Positions 47,984 through 61,600 of a stretch of 64,000 nt of DNA are shown piece by piece. The notes under the pieces are model-generated. The model did not search any database, was not told where the DNA came from, and saw nothing but the letters and a program-made list of their open reading frames with translations. The first letter of the stretch is position 1; the number at the start of each line of letters is the position of its first letter. The position numbers and the translations under genes are program-made. The stretch is from Ulota crispa. Lineage: Eukaryota; Streptophyta; Bryopsida; Orthotrichales; Orthotrichaceae. The DNA lies in contig OY987244.1 in NCBI GenBank assembly GCA_963920765.1, positions 2,854,501-2,918,500 of the forward strand, read 5' to 3'.

Positions 47984-50682
47984 CCCCTAAAAAGTGTTGT
48001 TGTATTGTATACGCTCTTCAATATTTTATACAGATGGAATATTTGAATAACACATGAAGCTCATTAGAGTTGTAAACTTTAAGTCAAGTTACAAGCATAT
48101 TATTGGTCAATTAGGATTTTTTAAGAAATTTTTGGCATTAATTGTTAAGCCATTTCTTCAAACACTAAGTAGTCCTTGTGTGAATATAACCAACACTTTT
48201 GTTAGGCAACATCTGTTAGGGGGTACGATAATTCTGTCATAGCATTCTTAAAATAAAATTAAAGATTTTGGGATTCTTTTGAGGATAAATAGATTATGAA
48301 ATATAAAGTTCAAAACCATAAATTCATTCTGCAAAGAACACAATCTCAATTGAATTTCAGTTGGAATTTACAAGCACCAATTTTTGACCCTATGCAGTTT
48401 GGTGACTTTTAGAAATTCATGAAATCGCTGGTTTACAAACCTAATAAAATGCCAAGTGGTCAATTAACATGTAATATGTCTACACTTTCATGTCTCATAT
48501 TTTTCTCTTGATGTTGTCTAGTGATTTATAAAATCATCAAAAATAGTAGATAGAAATATTTTTAATGACATTCCAACAACACTTTTTCTAATCATGTTAA
48601 TACTTTTCATTTCATCAGTAACGGGATTTTTTTAATAAATAATAGTTAAATGTGTTTGAAAGAAGTCATAGGTTGTCAAAAACAGCATCTATAGGAGATA
48701 AAATACACTTTGTACAAATTTGGCAATTCAAAAATTGGATGAATTGTGCTCAGCAAGAGTAAAAGATACAAAAGCTACTTAGTAACTTTAAGATCTGTAA
48801 AAGTGACTTTAAGGTTTGTAAAATTAATTGAGTTTGAAAGCATTGTAAATGGATGCAATTCTTGTGATCGAATTCTTTATAAAGAGGCAAAACCTATGAA
48901 TCAAATATCAAGGTACTTGTCAACTTGTAATGCATCAAGGATCTTCGAAGAACCTAATCTAAAAATGAATTTGTAATCTCCTTGGTTTCCAAGTTTAGAC
49001 TTTGCTTTTGCTAAAACAAAAGAACATCAATTAAATATCAAATACATTTTATAGAGTAATTGAAGTAGTTGTATTTGTGTATGCTTTTGCTTCTTAATAA
49101 CTTAACAAAGTTGAAATTTATTAATGAAATGAAATCTGTATAGTTGGAATGTAGGACCATATTGCAAATTGCACTAAAAGTTTATTATGAAAATAATTTA
49201 CTTTACAAACACAAAACGTTATTTTTTGAATACTAAGTTAATCAAATTGTTTAAAGAACAAGATTATCTTGTTTTTAACTTGATTGATACCATGCTTTTG
49301 TCACCTATTCCACAAGGAAAGTGTTACTTTTTTAGGAACTTCATTCAACTCATGATTGGGCATTAACCTCCTAGTGGCCACATCGACAAAATTTTGCACA
49401 ATTACCACATAATCCCCCCTAGCATTTTCAGTGTTTAATTTTTGTCCATCCTCATTTTACTAGAATTTTGGTAATTGAGTAAAATTATTACCAATTTAGT
49501 AATCAAAACAGTATCATGGAAGAATGCTGCCAAAGAAGCAACCACAACAAAAATGCACTTGCAATACAACAAGGTGCCAGTATCTTGTTTCAAAGTATGT
49601 TTAGATTGGTTTTTGGGATTTTTTTTCTAATATTAAATTAAAAAATTATCACTACATTCTTGACGTAAGTATGATGGTTTTTTCAAAAATAGTAATTTTG
49701 TATTTTGATATTATAGAAATTGTCTGATTTTATCTTGAAAACCACATTGTTAACCTCAATACACATAGTCCCTTGATGTGATCAGTCTTGGAGACTTACT
49801 CAAAAACCATACTAAAAAGCATTTCCTTTTTTCAGCTGTACCTCCACCACCTATGACTACTTCCAACAAATTTTCATGGCTATTGCCTTTCTACGAGTTA
49901 TTGCCCACATTCCATTCTTTATTGTAGGTGTTATCCATTTCAAATTGAAAAAAATAATCCTTCTTTTCATATATAAATTGGCAACACATAGATATTTAGT
50001 AAGAATAATTTGACACACGCCATTAGTTCCCCAACAACATTAGAATTCTAATATGGAAAAGTTACTTGAACATAAACAACTATTGATCATGAGGGAAGTG
50101 AGGATTTCAAACTAAATTTCCATATACAATAGAAAGTACTTACTTCAAAGTAGGTGTTTATATCAAATCATATAACCAGTTATTATGCTTTCTAAAACAA
50201 ACACATCCAAAAGTTTTAGATGGCCATACAATTGCAAACATGATATCATATGATTTCTTTTAACTAAATTTTCTCTTGAACACAATATTCACCCATGTTG
50301 AATAATTGTGCCTAGCAGCACAGGCTACCCACCTAGAAGAATTGCAAATTCCCAACAAATCATGTTGACATACAACCTCCAAAACTCAAAGACCAATCTT
50401 AAAAACAATGAGACTAAGACACTAATTCATTATCTAATTACTTCAAAAATGCCTAAAAGTTTTGGACCTCTAGAACAGGGACAAATGGTTTACATATTGT
50501 TAGTTGTCAATACAATACAAACCAGAGCCCTACCTTGAAACGCTGCAAATACTCCTGTGCCCAAGAGAACATAATCAAAAATTTGAAACTAAACAAGCAA
50601 CATTAGAAACCACGCCTCTCAAACTATAAAACACCACCAAGCGAAAACCATTTACACTGTCAGAGGAGCACCTCAACAACCA

Positions 50683-51008
50683 AGGTAGTCTGCTCATATT
50701 CTGCTCATGTTCTAATCCCGCTCACCTGCCCAAATGTACCCTACTGGTACATGTCTTATTCATAGCCTTTCAACAATGTACATGGGACAAACATTTGAGA
50801 GGTGGACGATTTTAGAGCACCTATGACCTTTCCACTTCAAAATTTCATAACTAATTCCACAAAACTCCATAAAATATAAAAACACTTGAGATAGATGCCA
50901 ATTCCTTTTATCTTTCAAGAAAAATTTACTGAAAATTATTTCAAAAAGTTTCACCTCCCCAAAATTCAGTTTCAGCCCTTAGATGAACGGTTTACGAGCA
51001 CACTACCT
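50683..51008. mobile_element. AGGTAG-type MITE, 326 bp
   Basis: Ends AGGTAGTCTGCTCATA and, in reverse complement, AGGTAGTGTGCTCGTA. TA at 51009-51010 on the right; the left flank reads CA. Homologous to 16760-17084. It stops 41 bp short of the tubulin inverted-repeat arm. Confidence 0.72.
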
Positions 51009-51049
51009 TACACACAAAAAAACCAGGCGTGAGCCCCGCTAAAACAAGC

Positions 51050-53290
51050 CGGCCTACATACACCCGTCACTACCGTCGATTCGGAGGATCCCTCGGCCCC
51101 GGCGCGTTCGTCAGAAAAGCGGGCTTCGCGCCCCAGTCGGAGTTCGGCAGGCATTGGCAGGAGCACTCACCCCGGCTTGCCCGGGCGCTCACCACCGCCG
51201 GATGAGCCATCCGACGGCGCGGCTCACCCCAGCACCAAAAGAGACCTAATCTAGTGGGAACTGGTGGGAACGAGGACCTCTTTATCTCCCTCCCTCCAGC
51301 GTCGTCTCCCCTCAGACGAGTGTTCGGGGTCCCCTGTTGCATCGGGCCATTCTCGCTTCTGCCGTGCCCGCAGCTTGTCTTGTGCATCGGCTGTGCAGCA
51401 GCAGCTCGTTGGCGATCAGCACCTGCTCCGATCGCCGGTCAGTGTGGTCAGTGTGTTCGCCGCAGCTCGCGAGAGGAGTGGGAAGGTAGCCCCGGAGTGT
51501 AGCGCACTCGTTCGACCAAGATGAGAGAGATATTGCACATCCAGGGGGGGCAGTGCGGGAACCAGATCGGGGCCAAGTTCTGGGAGGTGGTGTGCGAGGA
51601 GCATGGCATCGACCCGACGGGGACGTACCAGGGCGTGTCGGACCTGCAGCTGGAGCGCATCAATGTGTACTACAACGAGGCGAGCGGGGGGCGGTACGTG
51701 CCGCGCGCGGTGCTGATGGATCTGGAGCCGGGGACGATGGACAGCGTGCGGTCGGGGCCGTATGGGCAGATCTTCCGGCCGGACAACTTCGTGTTCGGGC
51801 AGACGGGGGCGGGGAACAACTGGGCGAAGGGGCACTACACGGAGGGCGCGGAGCTGATCGACTCGGTGCTGGACGTGGTGCGGAAGGAGGCGGAGAGCTG
51901 CGACTGCCTGCAAGGTATGTGGGGGGCAATGAGGGGGAATGGCTGTTTGGAGGAGAATGCAATGGGAGAGGAGGTGCTGAGGGGAATGGCGTGGGTGGTG
52001 GTGGTGGTGGTGGTGGTGGTGCAGGGTTCCAGGTGTGCCACAGCCTGGGAGGCGGGACGGGATCGGGAATGGGGACGCTGCTGATATCGAAGATCAGGGA
52101 GGAGTACCCGGACCGGATGATGCTGACGTTTTCGGTGTTTCCGTCGCCGAAGGTGTCGGACACGGTGGTGGAGCCGTACAATGCGACGCTGTCGGTGCAC
52201 CAGCTGGTGGAGAACGCGGACGAGTGCATGGTGCTGGACAACGAGGCGCTGTACGACATCTGCTTCAGGACGCTGAAGCTGATCACGCCGTCGTGTGAGT
52301 GGCTGGGCGGGGGCGGGGGCGGGGGTTTGTGTGCTGGTGCAATGTGCGGTTGAATGTGTGAGAATGTTGTGCAATGGTGGTGCAATGTGGGAGAGTGTGG
52401 TGCTGAACGGGGGGGTTGGGGGATGTGGTGGCAGTCGGGGACCTGAACCACCTGATATCGGCGACGATGAGCGGCATCACGTGCTGCCTGCGGTTTCCGG
52501 GGCAGCTGAACTCGGACCTGCGGAAGCTGGCGGTGAACCTGATCCCGTTTCCGCGGCTGCACTTTTTCATGGTGGGGTTCGCGCCGCTGACGTCGCGGGG
52601 GTCGCAGCAGTACAGGTCGCTGACGGTGCCGGAGCTGACGCAGCAGATGTGGGACGCGAAGAACATGATGTGCGCGGCGGATCCGCGGCACGGGCGGTAC
52701 CTGACGGCGTCGGCGATGTTCCGGGGGAAGATGTCGACGAAGGAGGTTGACGAGCAGATGATCAACGTGCAGAACAAGAACTCGTCGTACTTCGTGGAGT
52801 GGATTCCGAACAACGTGAAGTCGTCGGTGTGCGACATTCCGCCGACGGGGCTGAAGATGTCGTCGACGTTCATCGGGAACTCGACGTCGATCCAGGAGAT
52901 GTTCAGGCGGGTGTCGGAGCAGTTCACGGCGATGTTCAGGCGGAAGGCGTTTCTGCACTGGTACACGGGCGAGGGGATGGACGAGATGGAGTTCACGGAG
53001 GCGGAGAGCAACATGAACGACCTGGTGTCGGAGTACCAGCAGTACCAGGACGCGTCGGCGGAGGAGGAGGGCGAGTACGAGGAGGACCTCGAGGAGGCGT
53101 AGAGGCGGTACTAGGGGTTTGTTAGTAGGGGTTTGTGGGTTGTGGGGCGCGGCGGAAGGAGAGCCGTTTGGAACAGGAGGTTCTGTTTCTTGGGCTGCGG
53201 CGGGTGTAGGCCCGGGGTATCTTTCATGTAGTTACATACATACATTTGGCAATGACATAGTTGTGTATCCGTTTTCTTGTACATTCCACT
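51050..53290 (+). repeat. Right arm of a 2241-bp inverted duplication (beta-tubulin copy B)
   Basis: Mirror image of 38928-41168. Edges are sharp: identity starts at cggcctacat and ends at acattccact. Confidence 0.93.
51521..53102 (+). CDS. TUBB: Beta-tubulin, copy B (443 aa, three exons)
   Basis: Exons 51521-51914, 52025-52294 and 52435-53102. Junctions fall at LQ-G-FQ and PS-F-GD, the standard plant beta-tubulin positions. The product appears identical to copy A: MREI start, GQCGNQIG, tubulin [10 protein letters not shown] loop, [12 protein letters not shown] tail. At 443 residues it is close to the usual 444-450. Intron 1 ends in a run of GGT triplets directly before the acceptor, and intron 2 contains four G-runs. 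GC-rich codon use implies selection for expression or an isochore-like history; which one is not visible. Presumed promoter and 5' leader lie in the shared 471 bp upstream, so both copies should be expressed alike. Confidence 0.95.
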
Positions 53291-55102
53291 GAGTACGTGC
53301 CAACATTTGTTCATGTTTCTTGAATGTCTGGTAGGCCTACGTAATGCTGGTCTTGGCTATGCTCCGGCGCTTGCGGGTGGCCGCCCGCGTCTTTATTTCT
53401 TTATCAGTTGATCCGTTTTCGTAGTAGCGGCTTGCATGGCAGTGGTTATTGTGCACATTGCCGTCGCCATCTGTCTGCGAGGGTTTTGTTGGAAATGTGT
53501 TTCTTTGCTTTTGTACCTCTGTTTTGGGTTGTATATGAGGGTGCTTGGTGTTGGTGGTCATTTGCAAAGGTGTGCTGTGGTTACCTCGAATTTGGCTGTG
53601 GTCTTGGTTAAAACGTACATTTGTCTTGCTTCTTGTTTGCTGCTGCGACTTTGTGAGGATGTTGTATCTGTATTTAGGTAGCTTTGTTGGTTTTTGTTCC
53701 TGCATTTTTGCTACTGTATAGGTTGTATGATTGTGATTAGTTGGTACCTTTGGTTTTGATTTGGATTCGGTTCCAATTTTGTTTGCTGTTTCCTTCTTCG
53801 ATTTGCCAACTGGTTTCTGTTACCAGGAATGGTTTTTCTATTATCTGTCTCTGACGAACCTGTCTGCTGTTTATTTGTAACTCTTAGTTACTGTTCTTTG
53901 TGGGAAGAGTCAAATTTCTGCGTATGTGCATCAGGAGCATGGTTCGTGTTGAAGCACTGGAAACTGTGGTTTTCATTGACGTGCTGGTGTTTTTCTTGAC
54001 CCGTCTCAATATGTTTTGGTAATTGGACATGTTTTTCTGGGCGTTTATGGATGTTGATCGAAATCGAGACTGTCGTGTTTACTACCTTTGAGTCGATAAT
54101 TTGGTTCAATATGTTTACAGATAGCAGCATCTTACGTTGCCTGCAGCTTTTTATAGGACTCCGATGATTTGGGCTGTTGTTGGCAGGACTCAGGAGCTAC
54201 CTTGTATTTTTCTGAATGGGGTTCTGAAAATCCTGCATGGGTTTAGCACAATACTCAGATCATTGAAGAGCTGCATGCCTTGTCGTGCTGTAAGCAAACT
54301 TTTAACACACTGTACGGATTGCGTTATAGAAGTTGATTATGGAGCTTGTGTTTTGATGTATTGTCGTTCATCTGTCTCCTGATCTAATACCAACTGTAAG
54401 GAGGAGCTGTATATCCTGGCAGATCCTGTGTGGGATCATGAGTTGGACTGAATTTTTCTGGGTGGAAGTGTGCTGGTCAAGGAAACTAGTGGACCGGCAT
54501 GTGGAAGTGGCAGGACGTAATGAGGAGGTCCCTAACTCACATGCTCGAATGCAACTGTGTCCCTGCACCGATACAGAGCTGGCAGGGTAAGGCAGGCGAC
54601 AGCAGCAGTTGGACACACAAACACAGGAACATCATTAAGTCCCTTGCTGCTACGGCGTGATGTTCTTTCTTCCTTTTAATACCCAACCCTGTGGTGATGA
54701 CAGTACGTTATGTGTGTTTGTACTGCACTGGATGAGGTAATTCGCTTATGTGCTGGTTGAGCAATTGCACGTGGTGATGATACACACAAACATGTACTGC
54801 TGTCGTTTGACGGCCCACCCCAAGTCAGCATTATTCCACACTATTTGCATAGGATTGTGCAAGGTACGAGTGTGAGTTATGTATTGGCCTAGTTTAGGCT
54901 GATGTTGCCATTGCACCTGGCAAATTCTCTTGAATCCTGTAGGCTATGTTGGGCAGGGACTCCCTCCATTCAATGATTTTGTGGGGGCGTTTTAATTGCT
55001 GTGGACGGCAGAGGAGGACGCTTTGCATGAAGAGAAGCTACCCTGAGGAGATACCTTATTTGAAATGCGAGCCAAAGTGCTCTCGAGCAAAAGCAGAGCT
55101 AA
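53291..55102. other. 3' flank of beta-tubulin copy B, no gene recognised
   Basis: T/G-rich, less AT-biased DNA. Short frames have no recognisable domain. Confidence 0.45.
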
Positions 55103-55506
55103 GGTAGGTAGCTCGAAATGGGACACTTTCAGGGCTGATCTGCCTTTTCATGGGTTTCTTAGACAAGAAGATTTTTGTCTTATTTTTAAACAAAGAGAAG
55201 TGGATGCCAAATGTAACACAATTTTTTTTCATGTTTTTTGTTTTGAAACATTATTGAATTGTTGATGAGTTTCCAAAGTTTTTTTTTATAGTAGGCACAT
55301 ATTTGTGATTCTAGGACTCCCATAAACCATTCCCTTGCAACTTATAAAAAGATGAGGTGAAATCAAGGAGTATGATTGACACTTGCAATAGAGTACACTT
55401 TTTTTTATGACTAAGGAGGGTTCAATCAAGAATCATCTCATATCCATTCCTGAGCTACCTATGGGACATTTTATTTGAGAGGGGAAGCAATTTGAGCTAC
55501 CTACCT
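55103..55506. mobile_element. TA-flanked AGGTAG-type MITE, 404 bp
   Basis: Ends AGGTAGGTAGCTCGAAA and, in reverse complement, AGGTAGGTAGCTCAAAT, flanked by TA (55101-55102 and 55507-55508). Homologous to 11081-11474. Confidence 0.78.
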
Positions 55507-56758
55507 TACTTTGTTTTTCTCTCTTTCTACTTGTTTGCCACTCAAATTAGTATGGAAATGGGACCAAATAAAGTTTGTAGGAGGCTAATTGAACAAACAT
55601 GTTGCACTATAGATTTTCATGTTGTTGAATAAGAGTTCCCCTTGCAAAGGCACTCCGTTTCTTGTTTGCATATAGTATACCGGTATGCTATTTTTATTGA
55701 TTTTTAACTACAAGGGCACATATGGATTGTGTAGGACTACAATGAGAGATAATTTGATATTACACATATTTTCTAAAATTTAAATTTCCAAGCATGGATT
55801 AGTCTTGTATATGATAGACCTCCCCATGTACTTTATAGGGGCTACAAATTGGCAAGTAATGTCTAAGTTCTTTTCACCTTGTGATATGCATTTTTTTTTC
55901 TTCTAAATTTTTGACTATCCATAATTAGTTTAAAAAAATCATGTATGTCAGTAATGGGCTTTGTATCATATTTCAAAGGGTGTTAGATGGAAACTATAGG
56001 AGTCTCAATTACACTCTAGCATTTTCATTATCTCTTAACCCCTAAGCGTTCTAATGACAAGATCTCTTCGTTGCATGATTTCAAAGGCTTGTTTGAGGCG
56101 TTGGATCTAGTTTTTTTTATCTTGCTATAAACTACAATTTTGAAGGCATTCAAGTTGTCCATGCCAAAGGTGTAATGGCTAGGAAAGCCAAACATTGTAC
56201 AAGTGCCGTGAGAGGTTTGATTGGGTGAAACACCATATTGGGCGTGCTGGCAAGCAGTGTTTTACAAGTTGCAACTGGTCAATATCCTTTGCAAGCTTCC
56301 TTGTGTATGCTTTGTGGTAGCGGAAAATTTGTTGGTAACGGTTCAAGCATATTCTAGACCCTTATTATGGCAATTGACACCGATTGTGCCGGTCTTTGTT
56401 TTCTATGCAATAGCAATTTGAAGTCCTAAAACTTGACATAAAAAGAAGTGCAATCTTCAAGAATTTACAAGTGTGTGCATTCACATCTAATCTTGCTACT
56501 TACAAAAATTAAGATGATTTGACACCGATGTTTACAAATTGAAATCTATGATACTTCTATAGAAGGTCCAAGTTTTACTATATCCTCCTTTAGTTGTTGG
56601 AGGATCTACCTGTGCTTTTTATTGCAAAACCTCCCAAATCTAAGGGTTCTATAATTCTCAAAAACACATGATACCAAAGTCCACAAATCAACTACAAATG
56701 CCAATATCAGAGCACTATTGTACTTTTGGAAAATAAGAAACTGTTTTGTGTCCAATTT
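55507..56758. other. AT-rich spacer with a dispersed repeat and a solo TTAACCCCT end
   Basis: A piggyBac-like terminus lies at 56035 (TTAACCCCTAAGCG) without a visible partner. 56221-56510 is the inverted partner of 41690-42035. No gene. Confidence 0.5.
56221..56510. repeat. Dispersed repeat, inverted partner of 41690-42035
   Basis: Diverged but continuous similarity to the reverse complement of 41690-42035. Confidence 0.6.
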
Positions 56759-56982
56759 TGTTAAAAACTAGTTTGTAATGACAGTTACGTTGGTTAGAGA
56801 TTGATTACCCTTCCTCTTTCCTTCTTAAACCAAGTGAGGAGGTTTGTTCCTCACTTGACATTTTGCTTAATACAATAGAATACTTTCAATGTCACCTTTG
56901 CGTCTCTTAGTGTTTGTTTCTACATTAGTTTATGATCTCAAAATAGGAAAGGAATGTCAACTCTTGATCTTGTATTGTAACA
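56759..56982 (+). repeat. 5' LTR (224 bp)
   Basis: TG...CA ends (TGTTAAAAAC ... ATTGTAACA). Same length as the 3' LTR. Confidence 0.93.
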
Positions 56983-57472
56983 TAATGTCAAGTCTTTGAG
57001 AGTCCACATTCGGATGAGGAGGCAACCGGATAGGGATGTATTTGGTTTTGACAAATGTGGGATGTTGTCTTTCGGGAAATTATTGTGAAGTAAATAGGCT
57101 CGAGAATTCTTGCAAATTTTCTATGATGGTAGGAGTAGCAAACAATTTGTGTGGTTTTCTTTTTCCAAAATTTTGGCATGTTCTACTCAATGTTTCAATG
57201 CGTTCTTGGGGTTGTTTGTTGGTTCTATCGAGGAGGTGATTTTAGGTTTTGATGCATTCACCGTGGTTGGTAGGTACAATAACGGCCAATTAATTGGTAG
57301 TGATTAGGAAGGAAAGAAGAGTAGAGGCATAAATGAAATAAGATTAGGGTTAGGAAATACTTGCATCAAGTAAATTATGTTGCAAGTTTCAACAATGCTT
57401 GTCTACAATGGCAAGATTGTGGTAGGTGAAGTAGGTTGGAGAAGTCATGTTGTGAAGTTAGGTTGAACTACC

Positions 57473-58470
57473 ATGGATCGTGAGCACGTAGCCGGAGATC
57501 CGCGAGGGCTTACAATGCCGGAAGGGTGGGGTCGGAGTTGGCCTCATTTATACAACAACAAATTCAAAATGTGTTTCAAGTGGCGATCCTCCAGTTAGTG
57601 CAAGAACTTTCAAAGCGTGCGACGCTAGGGCCAGGACTGGTAGCATCATCCACATCCGAGGAAGAAAGGCGAGCACCAAAAAGAATGGAAGAGCCTCGAG
57701 GTGATGGATTTCATATCAAAGAATCAAAAATAGCGGAACCGAATAAGTTTTCCGGAAAGAAGGGTAACGAGGTGTACCGGTGGCTTGCACAATTGTATTT
57801 GGTATTTCGAGGTAAGCCACGCACTTATAATTCTGATGCCGATAAAGTCGCTTATGCTCTTTTATATGTGACAGGGGCTGCACAAAATTGGGCGATGCCA
57901 CTTTTGCAAGTCCTTGATGAAGGATGTGATCATGAGTTGTTGACGGCCTATGATGCTTTCCGGAAATCCATTATTGGGATTTACGGTGACTTGGATAGAC
58001 AAGGTAACGCAGAAGACCGTTTAGGTCGACTTAGGCAAACTGATTCGGCAGCATCATATATTTCTATGTTTAATGAATATGTCGCTCAAATTGAATGGAA
58101 TGAAGCTAGCTTGGTGGCTTGGTTTTGAGGAGGATTCAAAGATGAAATTTTAGATTCCATAGCCACCGCAGAGGCTCAACCACAAAGACTTCAAGATTGG
58201 ATGGCAATGGTGTCCTGGATTGATGAGAGGCTATGGGACCAACGGCAAAATCGACGAGTACAATCCGATTCCCAAAATGTTAGAGTTTCAACCGCTCTTT
58301 TCCGTGATCCAAATGCGAGATCTCAAGCGAATTCGGGCCCAGTGCCTATGGAGCTTGGCGCAACTTGAGCCACGCAAGCTTTGGCAAAAATGGCAGTAGA
58401 ATGGCTAAAGTATCTACGCCTGGGGCGATGTTGAGGTTGCGGCGAATTCGGACATATCAGAACTAAGTGT
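57473..58470 (+). pseudogene. gag: gag of the Ty3/gypsy element, disrupted
   Basis: A possible start ATG at 57473 is one base out of frame with the long open part (57526-58125), so a frameshift lies between them. The open part holds a retrotransposon gag core (EPNKFSGKKGNEVYRWLAQL ... AYALLYVTGAAQNWA). It stops at TGA 58126, and the same frame continues to a CCHC zinc knuckle (58429-58470, C-x2-C-x4-H-x4-C, GCGEFGHIRTKC). Another stop sits inside the knuckle. No functional capsid can be made. Confidence 0.85.
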
Positions 58471-58699
58471 CCCACAAATCTCTCTAGACCACTTTCAATT
58501 TTGGCTACTAAGAAGATGGAAGAAATAGCCTCAAGAAAAGAAGAAGCCCATGACTGAGTGGGAGGATTCAGTACCCGAGCATTGTCCAGACGGCGGCGGC
58601 TACAATCCCGAAACAAAGCACAAACACAAAACAGGAGGATGATGAGCTTGATCATGAGCAATGTTTGCAATAGAAGGAACCTCTAGTGATCCACGAGAA

Positions 58700-61600
58700 T
58701 CCGGGAAATGTATTGATTCCATTGTCTCTACGGGCTACCTTGGATCCGGAGGCCCATGTAACGTTGGATGCCACAATCAACTCCATGGCGGCCTCCACCC
58801 TAGTGGACTCAAGAGCCACATGAATCTTCATGCATTCTAGTTTTGCAGAGGAGTGCAATGCAATCCTAAAACTCAAGGGAGCATCAAGAGAAGTCCGGGT
58901 GATTGATAGCCAAATGATTAATTTCGGGCTTATTATACACGAAGCGATGGTTGAACTTGTAATTGGGAGTCATTGTGAGAAGTTGGTGGCAGATATCACC
59001 AACACAGGAAGATACCCATTTATTTTGGGCATCCCTTGGTTGATTCGTTACGACCTAACTATTTGTTGGTCACAAAGGGGTGTAATGTTCAACTCAACGT
59101 ATTATGAAGCAAGTTGTACAATGCCTAAAATAATGAGCCTCAATTCCAAAGTTGGGAATGATGCTTGGCGATGGTCAACGAATGGTGGAATTACCGCGAG
59201 TGCACTGCATTCTCAAAGCAAAGTTCACGAAAGAAGAATGGAAAAAAAAATTAGCGAAGAAGAAGGCGCTGCGGGCTTGTCAGGGCCCTCAGACAGCCTG
59301 CGCGTCTGCCCTACGGGCATGTCGAGGCCTGTAGGCAGCTCGAGCACTAGCGCTACGGTCTTGCCGGGACTGCCGGGATTTGCCGAGCGGACCCAAGCAG
59401 TGAGCCCCGCCCCGCCACTCAGCAACCCGATGCTGACTGCCGGCTGCGGGCTGGCGGCTGAAGGCACTCCCATTCCGGTTTCCTTCCCGGCACCCGGCAT
59501 AGGGATACCGGGTGCAAGGGCCAGTAAGGGGCTTACGGGTACAGGGCCCGAGAAGCCAATGAAAGGTACCGGGCCCATTACAAGAAACTTAATTGTCCCA
59601 ACGCACTCCTTTGTGTCAGCGGCCGCTCTTCATTTTTCGGCGAAGGATGCGGAGATTTATGACTTGATATTTCCGAGGTGAGTCTTTTTAATACAAAGAA
59701 TTTTTCAATTCTAGAAAAATACCGCGACTTGAGTGGAGCTTTTAGTGAGCAGGCATCAAATATTTTGCCAAAACATGGCATGGCGGACATGAGGATTGAA
59801 TTCAAGCAGGGCCAGGAGCCACAAAATACTGGTCTCCGACCTATGTCACCGGCGGAATTAAAAGAGCTTCGCAAGTATTTAGAGGAAAATTTGGAGAAGG
59901 AATGGATTTGACATTCCAAAGCCCCGGTATCAGCACCAATTGTATTTGCCAAGAAGAAAGATGGTTCCATCAGAGTTTGCGTGGATTATCAAAATTTGAA
60001 TAAACTCACAATCCAAAATCACTACCTGTTACCTCTTATTCTAGAGCTCACAGACCGGTTGGTAGGAGCAAAGATTTTCACTAAACTGGATATAAGACAG
60101 GCGAACCACCAAATGCGGATGGCATGGGAACATGAGTTCAAAATGGCATGCAAAACACAGTATGGATTGTTTGAGTATTTAATGATGCCTTTTGGATTAA
60201 TCAATGCGCGTGCCCAATTTCAATCTTACATGCAGGAGATCTTTGAAGATCTATTGGACATTTCCGTAGTAATATATTTGGACGACATCCTCATTTTTTC
60301 AAAAGATTTGAAAGAACATGTACAAGTCCTGCGGGAAATTCTTTAATAATTGAAGAAACATAGATTTTATGCCAAGGAATCAAAGTGTCAGTTTCATTGT
60401 CAATTCGTTGAGTTTTTAGGAATGGTGGTGTCTGCTAAAGGGTTGGAAATGTGCTAGGACAAGATTCAAATCATTAAGGATTGGCCCACACCAAAAACCG
60501 TAAAAGAAGTGCAAGCATTCTTTGGCTTTGCCAATTTTTATCGGCATTTTATATGTGATTACATTAGGATTGCCGTTTCCCTTATCATGCTGACAAAAAA
60601 TGATAAAAAACTTGAATGGACCATAGAAGTGGACCGGACTTTCATGAAACTTCGATCAAGATTTCTCCAAGCACCAGTATTGTTCCACATTAATTTTGAA
60701 CAACCCTTCATTGTAGAAGCGGACGCATCTAATGTGGCAACAGGAGCTATTCTTTTGCAGCACGGGGATGATGGGCATCTTCACCCTTGTCCGTTCCGTA
60801 GTTTAAAGATGTCTCCAGCAGAACAAAACTATGATATCTATGACAAGGAACTCTTAAGTATAGTTTTGGCGTTTCAAGAGTGGCAGGTATATTTGGAAGG
60901 ATCACCGCATCAAACCCAGGTATTCTTGGACCACAAAAATTTGGAGTATTTTCTTACTACGAAATAGTTAAACCGACGCCAAGCTCAATGGTCTGAATTC
61001 CTATCTGCTTTTAACTTTGAAATTCACCACTAGGCGAGATCGCTAAATGGAAGGGCAAACATTCTTTCTAGACGAGTAAATGTCACCGAGGGACAAAATA
61101 AAGATAATCGACCTTTACTGCGATTGGCTGCGCTTGAGTCTCATGAACCAGTATGGGCGGATGTACAGATTATAGAACGATTTAAGACAGCGTTGCAAGA
61201 AGATACCACACTACAACCACTATTGTCATTTTTCAAAGACAATTCCAAGCAATTTACCCGAGATATACGTCGACGACTTCAAAGATACACGTTGGATGAT
61301 GGAATCCTTTGCTTTAAGGATTTGATATATGTATCAGACGATGAGGAACTCAAGCGGCAAATTTTGCGATCTCGGCATGATGCACCAGCAACGGAACATT
61401 AAGAGAGAGCTAAAACTTTGGATTTGATTAGCCGAATTTTTTATTGGCCCACATTACGCCGCTATGTTCACCGGTACGTTGAGGGATGTGACTTGTGTCA
61501 ACGGTCGAAATCATCTCACCATCCTAGATATGGACTAATGCAACCCATTCCGGCTGGTCATGCACCGTGGAAAAAAATTTCTACTAATTTCATAGTAAAA

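Larger units (their letters stand above)
41169..50682. other. Spacer between the tubulin copies: MITEs, no gene recognised
   Basis: About 9.5 kb filled with piggyBac-like and CACTA MITEs and AT-rich DNA. A short, less AT-rich patch at about 45290-45830 has minus-strand frames without recognisable domains. Orphan piggyBac-like termini occur at 41391 (CCCTTGTGCGCC), 47008 and 47980. Confidence 0.5.

Noticed and set aside
38928..53290. The tubulin inverted repeat considered as a giant foldback transposon
   Set aside because: The arms end without a terminal motif or target duplication and contain a complete host gene. Duplication or gene conversion, or an assembly effect, fits better.
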